From Marinibaculum pumilum (GTDB lineage: Bacteria; Pseudomonadota; Alphaproteobacteria; Ferrovibrionales; Ferrovibrionaceae), in contig NZ_JBHRTR010000046.1 in NCBI RefSeq assembly GCF_042646425.1, positions 1-64,000 on the forward strand: a stretch of DNA of 64,000 bases, written 5' to 3'. The translations under genes were made by a program, and so were the position numbers. Within the stretch, counting starts at the first letter, position 1. Every line of letters starts with the position of its first letter. The notes below the pieces were generated by a model, which saw only the letters and a list, made by a program, of their open reading frames with translations, was not told the origin of the DNA and did not search any database. Positions 17,771 to 26,526 of this stretch are shown here, piece after piece.

Positions 17771-19941
17771 GCCGGCGGCTTTCCGCCGGCGGCATCCGGT
17801 GCGGTCGCCGGCCCCCGCCGCAGGACCATGGCGGTCATGTCGTCGGACTGCTCGGCACCGGCGACGAATGCCTCCACATGAGCCAGGACGCTCCGCAGCA
17901 CCTCCTCCGCCGTCCCCGTCACCGGCAGGGCGGCATGCAGGCGCTGCACGCCGAAGTCGCTGCCATCCCCGGCGAACGCCTCGGTGATGCCGTCGGTGTA
18001 CATCAGCAGGCAGTCCCCCTCCGCCAGCTCGACCTCGGCCTCCTGGTAGGCGGCGCCCGGAATTACCGCCAGGGCGATCCCCCCGGTCGAGGGCAGTTCC
18101 GCCGTGGTGCCGTCGCGCCGGCGCAGCAGGGGCGGATTGTGGCCGCCATTGGCATAGGACAGCCGCCATGTGGACCGGTCGAGGATGCCATAGAACAGGG
18201 TGACGAACATCATCTCCTCGTTCTCGGCCGCAAGCAGCTCGTTCACCCGTGCCAGGCAGGTGCCGGGCGACATGCCGAACAGCGCGGTCGCCCGCAGCAA
18301 TGTCCGGGCGATCAGCATGAAGAAGGCCGCCGGCACCCCCTTGCCGGACACGTCCGCGACCACGAAGCCGACACGCCGCTCGTCGATCTCGAAGAAGTCG
18401 TAGAAGTCGCCGCCCACCTCGCGCGCGGGGATCATGTTGGCGGCGACCTCGAAGCCGCCCTCGGGCGGCATGCCGGCCGGCAGGATCGAGAGCTGGATGT
18501 TGCGCGCGATCTCCAGCTCCTGCTCCAGGGCGATCAGCCGTGTCTTGTGCTCCAGCGCGTCCCGCAGTTCGCGCACCAGTTCCTCCAGCTTCACCTGCTG
18601 GTCCCGGACCCGCTCGCTCATCTGGCGGAAGGCGACGGCCAGCAGGCCCAGCTCCCGCGCCAGGGTGTCGCCGGTCTCGCCGTGCCGGCCGTCCGGCTCG
18701 ACGATGCTGGCCAGGTCGGCGAGCACCGCCTGCCGGGCCTCGCTCTCCAGGGTGGCGGCCAATGTCTCCATCTGGCGCCGGATGAAGGCCTGCTGGCGGC
18801 GTTGCTGCCGCCGCAGGGTCTTGTCCACCCGCCGCAGTTCCAGCAGGCGGGCGCGGAACACTTCGATCGCCATGGCGATGCGGCCGACCTCGTCCCTGCG
18901 ATCCGTTGTCAGGCCCAGGCTGGTATCGCCGCGGGCAAGGCGGTCCAGGACCGTCACGGCGGCGTCCAGCGGTTCGAAGGCGCGGCGGAGATAGCCGTAG
19001 AGCAGCCAGACCATCAGCGAACCGATGACGATGGAGACCACAAGGGTGGCGAGGTTCATAAGGTCGCGGCGCAGGGCGAACACGGTGACGTCGCGCATCG
19101 AATGCAGCCAGGCCGACACCTCCCCGTCGACCCGGTGAACGGGAAAGCTCGTGATCTCGTAGCTGCGCGTGCCATAGCTCACGATGCGGTCGCCGGGGCT
19201 GTTGGTATCGATCTTTTCCAGCAGGACCGGCCAGAGGTCCTGGTTGAGCGGATCGCTCAGGATCTCCTTGCTGCCGGGAGCGGTGAGGACTGCATCCCGG
19301 CCGAGCTGGTAGCGCAGGCTGCTGATCCCCTCGTCCAGAGGGATCCCGAACACCACGGCACCGCTGATGCGGTGGCTGAGATCGGGATCTTCCGCACGCT
19401 GCGCCCAGCGGGATTCCGTCAGCAGTTCGGAATCCCTGGCGGGGATCGGCAGGATGAACAGCAGGCGGTACTCGCCGCTGGGGAAGCGGTGCAGGCCGTG
19501 CAGTGAGACGCCGAAGCGCAGCACATTGGTGGCTGGCCAGCCGGTGATCAGCGGCGTCTCCTGGCCGGTGCCTTCGCGGTACAGGACGGCGCCGTTGCTG
19601 CCGATCACCTCCACCGTCGAGACCGGGACATAGCGGCGCAGGGTCTCGAGCTTCTCCTTCACCGCCCCGGCGACCCGGGCGCTGTCCAGGCTGGAGACTG
19701 CATCCTGCATGGCATGGTCTTCGATCAGGATGTCGGCGATGTCGTTCAGGCGCAGCGACAGCATGTTCAGGGTGGCGCTCCAATGGCGCTCCTGATGTTC
19801 CAGCAGCTGATGGACATAGCCATCGCTCAGCAGCCGCAGCCGCTCGCTGCCGACGATATAGATGCCGGCGCCCAGCAGCACCATCGTCACCAGCACGAAG
19901 GCGGCGATACGGTTCTTCAGGGTGATGGCCCGCCGGATCAT
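17767..19941 (-). CDS. Membrane-bound SpoIIE/RsbU-type PP2C phosphatase with HAMP
   Basis: A 724-residue protein: TM helix about 13-33, a periplasmic sensing region about 34-295, second TM about 296-317, HAMP linker about 318-370, long coiled coil about 365-485, and a SpoIIE-type PP2C phosphatase domain about 490-710. Metal-binding motifs are intact: GGDFYDFF (510-517), DVSGKG (530-535), and near the end DCLLMYTDGITEA and EQSDDMT. This family dephosphorylates STAS-domain anti-sigma antagonists in partner switching, and a STAS gene lies just beyond the operon promoter. Both ends overlap neighbours by 4 bp (ATGA), so it is the third of four coupled genes. Confidence 0.93.
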   Translation of the reverse strand: MIRRAITLKNRIAAFVLVTMVLLGAGIYIVGSERLRLLSDGYVHQLLEHQERHWSATLNMLSLRLNDIADILIEDHAMQDAVSSLDSARVAGAVKEKLETLRRYVPVSTVEVIGSNGAVLYREGTGQETPLITGWPATNVLRFGVSLHGLHRFPSGEYRLLFILPIPARDSELLTESRWAQRAEDPDLSHRISGAVVFGIPLDEGISSLRYQLGRDAVLTAPGSKEILSDPLNQDLWPVLLEKIDTNSPGDRIVSYGTRSYEITSFPVHRVDGEVSAWLHSMRDVTVFALRRDLMNLATLVVSIVIGSLMVWLLYGYLRRAFEPLDAAVTVLDRLARGDTSLGLTTDRRDEVGRIAMAIEVFRARLLELRRVDKTLRRQQRRQQAFIRRQMETLAATLESEARQAVLADLASIVEPDGRHGETGDTLARELGLLAVAFRQMSERVRDQQVKLEELVRELRDALEHKTRLIALEQELEIARNIQLSILPAGMPPEGGFEVAANMIPAREVGGDFYDFFEIDERRVGFVVADVSGKGVPAAFFMLIARTLLRATALFGMSPGTCLARVNELLAAENEEMMFVTLFYGILDRSTWRLSYANGGHNPPLLRRRDGTTAELPSTGGIALAVIPGAAYQEAEVELAEGDCLLMYTDGITEAFAGDGSDFGVQRLHAALPVTGTAEEVLRSVLAHVEAFVAGAEQSDDMTAMVLRRGPATAPDAAGGKPPA

Positions 19942-21371
19942 GGCTTTGACTGCAGTCTGGCGGCGATCATCGGCAGGGCGGCGGCGGCGATCCAGGCTTC
20001 CAGCGTGTCGGCGACCATCGACGGGCCGCTGACGGACCAGATTGCGGCGGCGCAGATGCCGGCAGCGACGTGGACGAGCAGGCGCGGCATCTCGTGCCAG
20101 GTGGCGCTGACGGTGTTGCCGGTGATGCCGACCGGCCCGCCATCGCCTCCCTCCCCCGACGGCGGCTGACGGACGGTGGCGCCGAGGAGGAAGCCCAGAA
20201 GCAGGGCGTTCGGCAGGATCCAGACGGCGCCCGGGACATCGTCGGCCTGCAGCAGGAACGGCATCACCGCGCTGACCAGCATCACGATCGCCATCGCGAC
20301 ACAGCCGCCAGACAGCAGGCCGCGCACCAGCATCCGGTGGCGCTGTGCAAGGACATACCCGCCCAGGCCGCCGGCAAGCAGGCTGGCGACCATCACGATG
20401 CCAGAGATTGCCCCCGGCCAGTTGCCGAACGTCACGGCGGCCAGGAAGGCCAGCATCATTGCCGGCACGCGCATCTCGGCCCCGAACCTGATGTCGGCGA
20501 GGTCAAGGCCGCTCTCCACCCGGAACGGCCGCAGCGCCGGCCGCTGCAGGCGTTCGATCGCCCGGGCGACCGCCGGGTCGTCGGCGGCGGCGCGCGCCTC
20601 GCCGGCAAAGGCTTCGAACTGGGCGTTGCGTTCCTCCAGGCTCAGCACCTCGTTGTTCCAGAGCCGCAGCAGGCCGTGCAGCTCCGGATGCACCTCTCGC
20701 AGTGGCATGGTGTGGAAGCGGCCGGCGGCGGCCTCGGCGAACAGGAAATCGAGCTGCCGGATCGGCCGGAACAGGAACCGTCGGCAAAGGTCGTACAGGA
20801 TCGGCAGGCCCAGCAGGAACAGCACCGCCATCATAGAGGCGAGCATGAAGTATTCCGGCGTCACGGTCGGCGCCTGGATCGCCGGTTCCACGCCGAACAG
20901 CAATGTGGCATCGCCGTCCTGTGTCTCCACCGCGATCCGGTTGATCGCGACGCCCCCTGTGCGTCGCTCGATCGGGCGGTCCGCCGTATCGTCCCCTGGC
21001 CCCAGCGCAAGTCTGGCCAGCCGCCCGACAAGCGACTTGCGGCTGTCCTGGGGGCCGCTGAAATGCATCACCTCGCCCTTGGGGGATATCAGGGCAAAGA
21101 AGCGGATGCTCGGATATTGCGCGCGCAGCTCGGCAAGATGCTTTTCCAGGCCGGGGATCCGGTCCAGCGGGATGCCGGCCTGCGCCGCGCGGCCCAGCTC
21201 GGTGGCAAGGTCGCCGGCGACGGCGCTGGCCTGGCGGATCTGGGAGTCGTTGCCGATCTCGATCCGCGTGACACGGGTCAGACCGCCCAGGAGCAGCGGC
21301 GGCAGCATCATCAGCACCACCGCGAAGCCGACCAGCGGCCAGAGGATGCGCCGTCGTTCCGCCGCCGTCAC
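19938..21371 (-). CDS. Polytopic membrane sensor-like protein with HAMP-like linker
   Basis: A 477-residue protein. The GTG start at 21371 makes a GTGA overlap with the upstream gene, and an ATGA overlap joins it to the phosphatase. Predicted layout: TM about 10-31, an extracytoplasmic region about 32-172, TM about 173-195, a HAMP-like segment about 196-250 (FRPIRQLDFLFAEAAAGRFH), then about six more helices between 302 and 472. No catalytic output domain is visible. The frame stays open far upstream, but that part is the shadow of the preceding gene. Probably it passes a periplasmic signal to the phosphatase; I do not recognise a named family. Confidence 0.75.
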   Translation of the reverse strand: MTAAERRRILWPLVGFAVVLMMLPPLLLGGLTRVTRIEIGNDSQIRQASAVAGDLATELGRAAQAGIPLDRIPGLEKHLAELRAQYPSIRFFALISPKGEVMHFSGPQDSRKSLVGRLARLALGPGDDTADRPIERRTGGVAINRIAVETQDGDATLLFGVEPAIQAPTVTPEYFMLASMMAVLFLLGLPILYDLCRRFLFRPIRQLDFLFAEAAAGRFHTMPLREVHPELHGLLRLWNNEVLSLEERNAQFEAFAGEARAAADDPAVARAIERLQRPALRPFRVESGLDLADIRFGAEMRVPAMMLAFLAAVTFGNWPGAISGIVMVASLLAGGLGGYVLAQRHRMLVRGLLSGGCVAMAIVMLVSAVMPFLLQADDVPGAVWILPNALLLGFLLGATVRQPPSGEGGDGGPVGITGNTVSATWHEMPRLLVHVAAGICAAAIWSVSGPSMVADTLEAWIAAAALPMIAARLQSKP

Positions 21372-22300
21372 GATGTCCGGTCCGCTGCCATGGCGGCGTC
21401 CGTCCCCGATGCGGCGTCGCTTGCCGATCTGGATCTGCCGCTGGATTCCGCCTTCGCCAACGCGGCCGGGCCTTCGGTGTCCAGCAGGATCACCCGGCGC
21501 TCCAGATCGCCCAGAAGCCGCTCCGCCTCCCGGTAGCCGCCGCGCGCGGCCTGCAGGCACTCGATCATCCGCACTTGAAGGCTGGCCAGTTCGCCGGGAT
21601 CGGCGTGGTCCCAGTAGGGATCGCCGCGGCCGGCGAGGGCGTTCGGGAATCGCGGCTGCTCGCCCTGACCGATGGCGCGCAGGGCGGATGCCACGATGCC
21701 GATGCTCCGGGTCGCCGGATGCAGCATCAGCCAAGCCCCGGCAAGGATTACCGGGGCCAGGACCAGCACCAGGATCAGCGCGCCCCGCAGGAGCAGGGCG
21801 ATCAGCCGCTCCACATCCGGGGCCAGGCGGTCGTTCGGCACCTTGATCACGATCTCGCTCAGCGGCGAGTTCGGATCGAGCTTCAGGCCGACCCTGATCA
21901 CGATCCCGTCCGGTGTCTGCCGGATTTCCGGCGCCTCGGGCGGCGGCGCGCTGGCCGCCATCGCCGGGCTCAGAAGGCCGCCCGTCTCGCCGCGTCCGGC
22001 GGACAGCAGGACGGTGCCGTTGCGGCCCAGAACGGAGACCATGTCGATGTCGGGGTCGCGCGCCACAGCCGCGTCCAGGACGCCCTGCAGGCTCGCCGGC
22101 CCGCGGAGCGAGGCGCCAAGCCGGACATTGCGCTCCACCGTGTCCCGCAGGAACCCTGCCAGGACGACCAGGCGGGCGCGGGTCGCCGCCTCCACGGCGG
22201 CTTGCGCATTCAGCGCTATGACATAGCAGGAGGATGCCGCGCTCAGCGCCAGCAGCACCAGGATGAAGACGGCGATGCGTGTCCGGATCCTTCCGCCCAT
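21368..22300 (-). CDS. Two-TM sensor protein lacking an output domain
   Basis: A 310-residue protein: TM about 9-31, extracytoplasmic domain about 32-165 (with dCache/PAS-like features such as DMVSVLGRNGTVLLSAG), TM about 166-192, a HAMP-like stretch about 193-245, then a coiled coil and a charged tail. It has no kinase, cyclase or methyl-accepting domain. It is the first gene of the four-gene minus-strand operon and faces the STAS gene across about 160 bp. I infer a sensor subunit working with the two membrane proteins downstream. Domain boundaries are by eye. Confidence 0.75.
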   Translation of the reverse strand: MGGRIRTRIAVFILVLLALSAASSCYVIALNAQAAVEAATRARLVVLAGFLRDTVERNVRLGASLRGPASLQGVLDAAVARDPDIDMVSVLGRNGTVLLSAGRGETGGLLSPAMAASAPPPEAPEIRQTPDGIVIRVGLKLDPNSPLSEIVIKVPNDRLAPDVERLIALLLRGALILVLVLAPVILAGAWLMLHPATRSIGIVASALRAIGQGEQPRFPNALAGRGDPYWDHADPGELASLQVRMIECLQAARGGYREAERLLGDLERRVILLDTEGPAALAKAESSGRSRSASDAASGTDAAMAADRTS

Positions 22301-22463
22301 CGCTGCTGTCGCCCCGCACCTGTCCAGGAAGTGCCGGCCGTGCCGCCGTCGGGGAGGGAAAGCGGCTTGCGTCCGGCACGATCTTCCTACCGTTACGGCG
22401 ATCTGCTATGCAAGCTGTCGGTGGTCAGAACCGTTCGGCGGAATGCGACAGAGTTTCCGGAAT

Positions 22464-22799
22464 ATGCAGATCAGCGAGTCGCGGCAGGGCAACGTGATGA
22501 TCCTGGAGATCAGCGGCCGGCTGGACACGGAAGCGACAAAGCCGTTCGAGATTTCCGTGCTGCAGCATCTCGACGAGGGCGAGGAGATGCTGGTCCTGGA
22601 CATGGGCGGCGTCGACTACATCAACAGTTCCTGCCTGCGGGTGGTGCTGATGGCCGCCAAGCGGCTGCACAGCGCGCATGGCCGGCTGGCCCTTTGTGCC
22701 CTGGGCGACACGATCCGCGAGGTGTTCGACGTCAGCGGCTTCTCGCGGATCCTGGAAATCCATCCCTCGCGCTCCCGCGCCGTCGCCTCGATGCACTGA
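22464..22799 (+). CDS. STAS-domain anti-sigma factor antagonist
   Basis: A 111-residue single STAS domain (MQISESRQGNVMILEISGRL...). The phosphorylation-site region reads DYINSSCLRVVLMAAK, with serines where SpoIIAA/RsbV proteins are phosphorylated. The ATG at 22464 places the domain at the N-terminus; an in-frame ATG at 22443 would add 7 residues. It is divergent from the operon holding a SpoIIE-type phosphatase, its expected partner. The matching anti-sigma kinase (RsbW-like) is not in the window. Family certain; partner assignment inferred. Confidence 0.92.
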   Translation: MQISESRQGNVMILEISGRLDTEATKPFEISVLQHLDEGEEMLVLDMGGVDYINSSCLRVVLMAAKRLHSAHGRLALCALGDTIREVFDVSGFSRILEIHPSRSRAVASMH

Positions 22800-22877
22800 G
22801 GGGATGCGGGCCGCGGGGGCCCCGGAAGGGCCTGCAGGGGCCGGCTTCCGGGCACAGCAGGGGAAGGAGACGGGAAG

Positions 22878-23513
22878 ATGAGCAGCACCCTGGAAGACGT
22901 TCGCGAGACGGCCGCCCACGACACCGTCGGCGAGGGCCATGCCGGCTTCACGGACATGGCGAAGAGCACCCGCGCGGACTGGGAGGTCATCGGCGCCCAT
23001 TTCAAGCAGCTCGCGGCCGGCCTGCCCGATCGCGTCCTGGGGGAACTGGGGAAGCTCGCCGGCGATTATGGCGGCATGCGGATCGACCGCCTGCAGCACA
23101 GCCTGCAGACCGCGACCCGGGCGCACCGGGACGGCCGCGACGAGGAATATGTCGTCTGCGCCCTGCTGCACGACATGGGCGACCTGCTGGGCACCTACAA
23201 CCATCCCGACATCGCCGCCGCCGTGCTGAAGCCCTTCGTGTCGGAGCAGAACCACTGGATCGTGGAGAAGCACGGCATCTTCCAGGGCTACTACTTCTTC
23301 CACCATATCGGCCTGGACCGGAACATGCGGGAGCAGTTCCGCGGCCATCCCTGGTTCGCGGCAACCGCGGAATTCTGCGAGAAGTACGACAGCCCGGCCT
23401 TCGACCCGGAGGCGGAGATCATGCCGTTGTCCGCATTCGAGCCGATGGTACGGCGGCTGTTCGCGGCGCCGCGGAACTCGATCTACCTGGATGCAATGCG
23501 GGAGAAGGCCTGA
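22878..23513 (+). CDS. HD-domain protein, PhnZ/MIOX-like
   Basis: A 211-residue soluble protein with a good ribosome site (GGGGAAGGAGACGGGAAG). The metal-binding pattern is RIDRLQHSLQTATRA, then ALLHDMGDLLGTYNHPD, then EKHGIFQGYYFFHHIG, giving the H...HD...H...H ligands of the HD superfamily. Spacing and a tyrosine-rich third segment resemble the oxygenase-like HD proteins (PhnZ, inositol oxygenase) more than phosphodiesterases. The substrate is unknown and no phosphonate or inositol genes are near. It follows the STAS gene by 78 bp and may share its transcript. Confidence 0.82.
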   Translation: MSSTLEDVRETAAHDTVGEGHAGFTDMAKSTRADWEVIGAHFKQLAAGLPDRVLGELGKLAGDYGGMRIDRLQHSLQTATRAHRDGRDEEYVVCALLHDMGDLLGTYNHPDIAAAVLKPFVSEQNHWIVEKHGIFQGYYFFHHIGLDRNMREQFRGHPWFAATAEFCEKYDSPAFDPEAEIMPLSAFEPMVRRLFAAPRNSIYLDAMREKA

Positions 23514-23567
23514 AGACAGGCGCCGGGAACGGCGGGGTCCGGAAAGGCACGCCGCGGGGGCGGTGCC

Positions 23568-23756
23568 CTAACGGCCCTTTCCGGCGCCGCCGAGTTCCTG
23601 CGCGACCTCGTCGATGTCCGCTGCGTTGCTGTCCTTCGCGGATATCAGCAGGGACCGGATCATGGCCTGTTCCTGCGGCTGCATCCGCGCAATCATCTCC
23701 TCCCGCTGCTTTTCCGGCAGCGCGCGGAGGAAGGCAACCAGCTTGGTAGCGCTCAT
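23568..23756 (-). CDS. Small helical hypothetical protein, 62 aa
   Basis: The ATG at 23756 is preceded on the minus strand by AAGGA ten bases upstream. The product (MSATKLVAFLRALPEKQREE...) is amphipathic and helix-rich, with no signal or membrane segment and repeated Met/Gln/Glu residues (MIARMQPQEQAMI). The frame extends further upstream, but that N-terminal part is low-complexity Ser/Pro/Arg and looks like antisense to the next gene. No family recognised. Convergent with the HD-domain gene. Confidence 0.5.
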   Translation of the reverse strand: MSATKLVAFLRALPEKQREEMIARMQPQEQAMIRSLLISAKDSNAADIDEVAQELGGAGKGR

Positions 23757-23887
23757 GCCGCTCGGGTCCTTCGGCTTGTCGATCCCATCGAGTGTATCGC
23801 CGGGAGCCCCGGCTGCGAAGCCCGCCCTCCGGACGAGGGAGGCGGGGCGGAGCCCCGCGCTGCGGCGCCTGCACGGAGAGGACGAAG

Positions 23888-24451
23888 ATGGCCGGGACTG
23901 AGGGCGGCAGGACGGAGGCAGAGACGGCGGCGGGAGCAAAGCCTTCGCCTGCGCCGTCTGCGGACGTCTCCCCCCCGCCGCTACCCGAGCCGCGCGTCTC
24001 GGTGGTGCTCGACGAACGCAGCTTCGCCCGTCCCGGAGGCTTGTCCGGCATCGCGCCGCTGGCCCATTTGTGCCTCGTCGGCACGCCGGAGGGGCTGCTG
24101 CGGATCGAGGCGGGCTATGCCGATCCGGCGTCGGGTGCCGATCCGCTGTTCGCGGTGATCCATCGCGACGAGGCGGAGACCCTGTTCCGGCTGATGGTCG
24201 ACGCCTATTTCCGCGGTCTTGACGAGGTCGTGGCCGAGGAACTGGTGGCCCTGCGGCTGCGCTTCGGCGTCACCGGCTTCGAGATCTCGGTGCGCCGCGA
24301 CGGCGAGGAGCGGGCCCTCAGTTGCCCCCCCTCGGCGATGATGCGGGTCGCCCATGGCCTGGGCCGCGTGCTCGACCGGATGGCCGCAGCCGACCCGCAG
24401 CCGGCCGATACAGGGCCGGGGGAGGGCGGCGCGCCGCCCGCTCAGCCGTAG
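23888..24451 (+). CDS. Hypothetical protein, 187 aa
   Basis: The ATG at 23888 has GGAGAGG six bases upstream; the open frame before it lacks a ribosome site. Residues 1-35 are a disordered Ala/Pro/Ser segment, followed by a compact alpha/beta region (RVSVVLDERSFARP ... LFRLMVDAYFRGLDEVVAEE) and another Pro/Gly-rich tail. No membrane helix, no signal peptide, no family recognised. The last 10 bp overlap the end of the convergent dehydrogenase gene. Confidence 0.6.
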   Translation: MAGTEGGRTEAETAAGAKPSPAPSADVSPPPLPEPRVSVVLDERSFARPGGLSGIAPLAHLCLVGTPEGLLRIEAGYADPASGADPLFAVIHRDEAETLFRLMVDAYFRGLDEVVAEELVALRLRFGVTGFEISVRRDGEERALSCPPSAMMRVAHGLGRVLDRMAAADPQPADTGPGEGGAPPAQP

Positions 24452-25329
24452 GGCTTCTCCGCATGGCGCAGCCGGCGTATCAGGCTTGAGGTGTCCCAGC
24501 GGCCGCCGCCCATGCGCTGCACCTCGCCGTAGAACTGGTCGACCAGGGCGGTCAGCGGCAGCGGCACGCCGCGGCGCGAGCCCTCGCCCAGCGCGATGCC
24601 CAGATCCTTGCGCATCCAGTTGACCGCGAAGCCGAAGTCGAACTTGTCCTCGATCATCGTCTTGTGGCGGTTGTCCAGCTGCCAGGACTGGGCGGCGCCC
24701 TTGCCGATGACATCCGCCACCTGCATCGGGTCCAGGCCGGCCCGCTGCGCGAAGTTCATGCCCTCCGCCAGGCCCTGGACGATGCCGGCAATGCAGATCT
24801 GGTTGACCATCTTGGTCAGCTGGCCGGCGCCGGCCGCGCCCATCAGGGTCACCGCCTTGCCATAGGCGTCCATCACCGGCCTCGCCTTGTCGAACACCGC
24901 CTGCTCGCCGCCGCACATCACGGTCAGGGCGCCGTTCTCGGCACCGGCCTGGCCGCCGGACACGGGCGCGTCGATGAAATGCAGGCCGGCGGCCTGGGCG
25001 ATGCCGTCCAGTTCCATCGCCAGGTCGGCCGAGGCGGTGGTGTGATCGACGAAGACCGAGCCCCCGGCCATGCCGGCGAAGGCGCCGTCGTCGCCCAGGG
25101 TGACCGTCCGCACATCGTCGTCATTGCCGACACAGGCGAAGACATATTCCGCGCCATCGGCGGCAGCGGCCGGCGTGGCGGCATGGCGGCCGCCATGCTG
25201 CTTCACCCAGGCCTCCGCCTTCTCCGTCGTGCGGTTGTAGACCGTGACCTCATGGCCGGCCGAGGCCAGGTGACCGGCCATCGGATAGCCCATCACACCC
25301 AGGCCAAGGAACGCGACGCGTTTCGACAT
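24442..25329 (-). CDS. Beta-hydroxyacid dehydrogenase (3-hydroxyisobutyrate / tartronate semialdehyde reductase family)
   Basis: A 295-residue enzyme of standard family length. Residues 5-30 form the NAD(P)-binding Rossmann motif (VAFLGLGVMGYPMAGHLA); FIDAPVSGGQAGAENG at about 120-135 is the substrate-binding signature; GAGQLTKMVNQI at about 165-177 contains the catalytic lysine. It oxidises or reduces a small beta-hydroxyacid with NAD(P); the exact substrate (3-hydroxyisobutyrate, or 2-hydroxy-3-oxopropionate as in GarR/GlxR) is not decided by the sequence. The ATG at 25329 has GGGGGAA six bases upstream. The long open frame beyond it is an artefact. Confidence 0.92.
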   Translation of the reverse strand: MSKRVAFLGLGVMGYPMAGHLASAGHEVTVYNRTTEKAEAWVKQHGGRHAATPAAAADGAEYVFACVGNDDDVRTVTLGDDGAFAGMAGGSVFVDHTTASADLAMELDGIAQAAGLHFIDAPVSGGQAGAENGALTVMCGGEQAVFDKARPVMDAYGKAVTLMGAAGAGQLTKMVNQICIAGIVQGLAEGMNFAQRAGLDPMQVADVIGKGAAQSWQLDNRHKTMIEDKFDFGFAVNWMRKDLGIALGEGSRRGVPLPLTALVDQFYGEVQRMGGGRWDTSSLIRRLRHAEKPYG

Positions 25330-25473
25330 ATTATTTCCCCCATGATGAGCCGGACCGGCCGACGCTAGCACGCAGCCGGCGGGGGACAAACCGGCGAGGC
25401 AGGCGCTGCCGGCGGCGGCTCCGGGGCGCCGCATCGGGCGTCGCACAATCGGAAACAGCACAGGGACGGACGG

Positions 25474-26364
25474 ATGGACGACATCATCGACGGGGCGGAC
25501 GCCTTCCAGGCGCGGGCGCTGGACCTTGCCGTGGTCTATGGCAGCAACCTGCTGGCGGCCCTGCTCATCCTGGTGGCCGGCATCGTCATCGCCGGCTGGG
25601 CGCGGGGCAAGGTAGCCTGGCTGCTGCGCCGCAGCGGCCGGGTGGATTCGACCCTGGAAGGTTTCCTGTCGGGTCTGGCGCGCTATGGCGTGCTGGCGCT
25701 GACTGCGTTGATCGTCCTCTCGCAGTTCGGCGTGGAGACGGCCAGCCTGCTTGCGGTCCTGGCCTCTGCCGGCCTGGCGATCGGCCTGGCGCTGCAGGGC
25801 ACGCTCAGCCATGTGGCGGCCGGTGTGATGCTGCTGTTCCTGCGGCCGTTCCGGGTGGGGGAGTATATCGATGCCGGCGGCACCGCGGGCACGGTGCAGG
25901 GAATCGACCTGTTCGCCACGGAAATGCGGTCCTTCGACGGCATCCAGACGGTGGTGCCGAACGGCCGGATCTGGGGCCAGGTGCTGAAGAACTATTCCCG
26001 TTCGCCGACCCGTCGCGCGGATGTCACCATCGGCATCGACTATGACGCGGATCTGGACCGTGCGATGGCGGTGATGCGCGACATGGTGGCTGCCGACGGC
26101 CGCATCCTGGCCGATCCCGCGCCGCAGGTCTTCGTCGGCGCGCTGGGCGACAGCGCCGTCGCCCTGACCGCCCGCTTCTGGGTGGCGAGCGGCGATCTCC
26201 TGGCGGTGCAGTGGGACCTCACCAAGGGCCTGAAGGAGGCCTTCGACCGGACCGGCATCGGCATCCCGTTCCCGACCCGCACGATCCATCATGTCGGTGC
26301 GCCTTCGGAAGCTGCCGCCCCGGCGGGACCTGTGCCGCAGCCGCGCGACGGCGGGCCGGCCTAG
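25474..26364 (+). CDS. MscS-family mechanosensitive channel
   Basis: A 296-residue membrane protein that releases solutes on hypo-osmotic shock. Three TM helices at about 19-45, 65-85 and 88-125; the third is the pore helix, with the Gly/Ala-rich pattern ASAGLAIGLALQGTLSHVAAG typical of the family. A beta domain (FRVGEYIDAGGTAGTVQGID) and an alpha/beta domain follow, facing the cytoplasm. Length is close to E. coli MscS (286). Divergent from the dehydrogenase gene; convergent with the peptidase gene. Confidence 0.94.
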   Translation: MDDIIDGADAFQARALDLAVVYGSNLLAALLILVAGIVIAGWARGKVAWLLRRSGRVDSTLEGFLSGLARYGVLALTALIVLSQFGVETASLLAVLASAGLAIGLALQGTLSHVAAGVMLLFLRPFRVGEYIDAGGTAGTVQGIDLFATEMRSFDGIQTVVPNGRIWGQVLKNYSRSPTRRADVTIGIDYDADLDRAMAVMRDMVAADGRILADPAPQVFVGALGDSAVALTARFWVASGDLLAVQWDLTKGLKEAFDRTGIGIPFPTRTIHHVGAPSEAAAPAGPVPQPRDGGPA

Positions 26365-26398
26365 AGCGTTCCCATCTTTGGTAGAAGCGTTGTCGTTC

Positions 26399-26487
26399 TC
26401 GGGCTTGACCCGAAAACCCATTCCGCAACCTGATCAGCAGCCGGGAGGCTGGCGGAATGGAACCCCGATCAAGTCGGGGATGACGAT
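26399..26487. repeat. Intergenic palindromic repeat element
   Basis: Between two convergent genes: TCGGG/CCCGA (26399-26403 / 26409-26413), CCATTCCG (26418-26425) with CGGAATGG (26453-26460), then CCCCGA/TCGGGG (26463-26468 / 26474-26479) followed by ATGACG. This layout resembles the dispersed GATCAAGTCGGGGATGACG-type repeats common between genes in alphaproteobacteria. Only one copy is in the window. It could also act as a bidirectional terminator. Confidence 0.6.
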
Positions 26488-26526
26488 TGGGTATGTGGCG
26501 CCGCTTCCATCTGTTCCGGGAACCCT

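Noticed and set aside
25330..26421. An N-terminal extension of the beta-hydroxyacid dehydrogenase
   Set aside because: The frame is open but is antisense to the MscS gene, whose family match is clear; the dehydrogenase has its own ribosome site and a normal Rossmann start at 25329.
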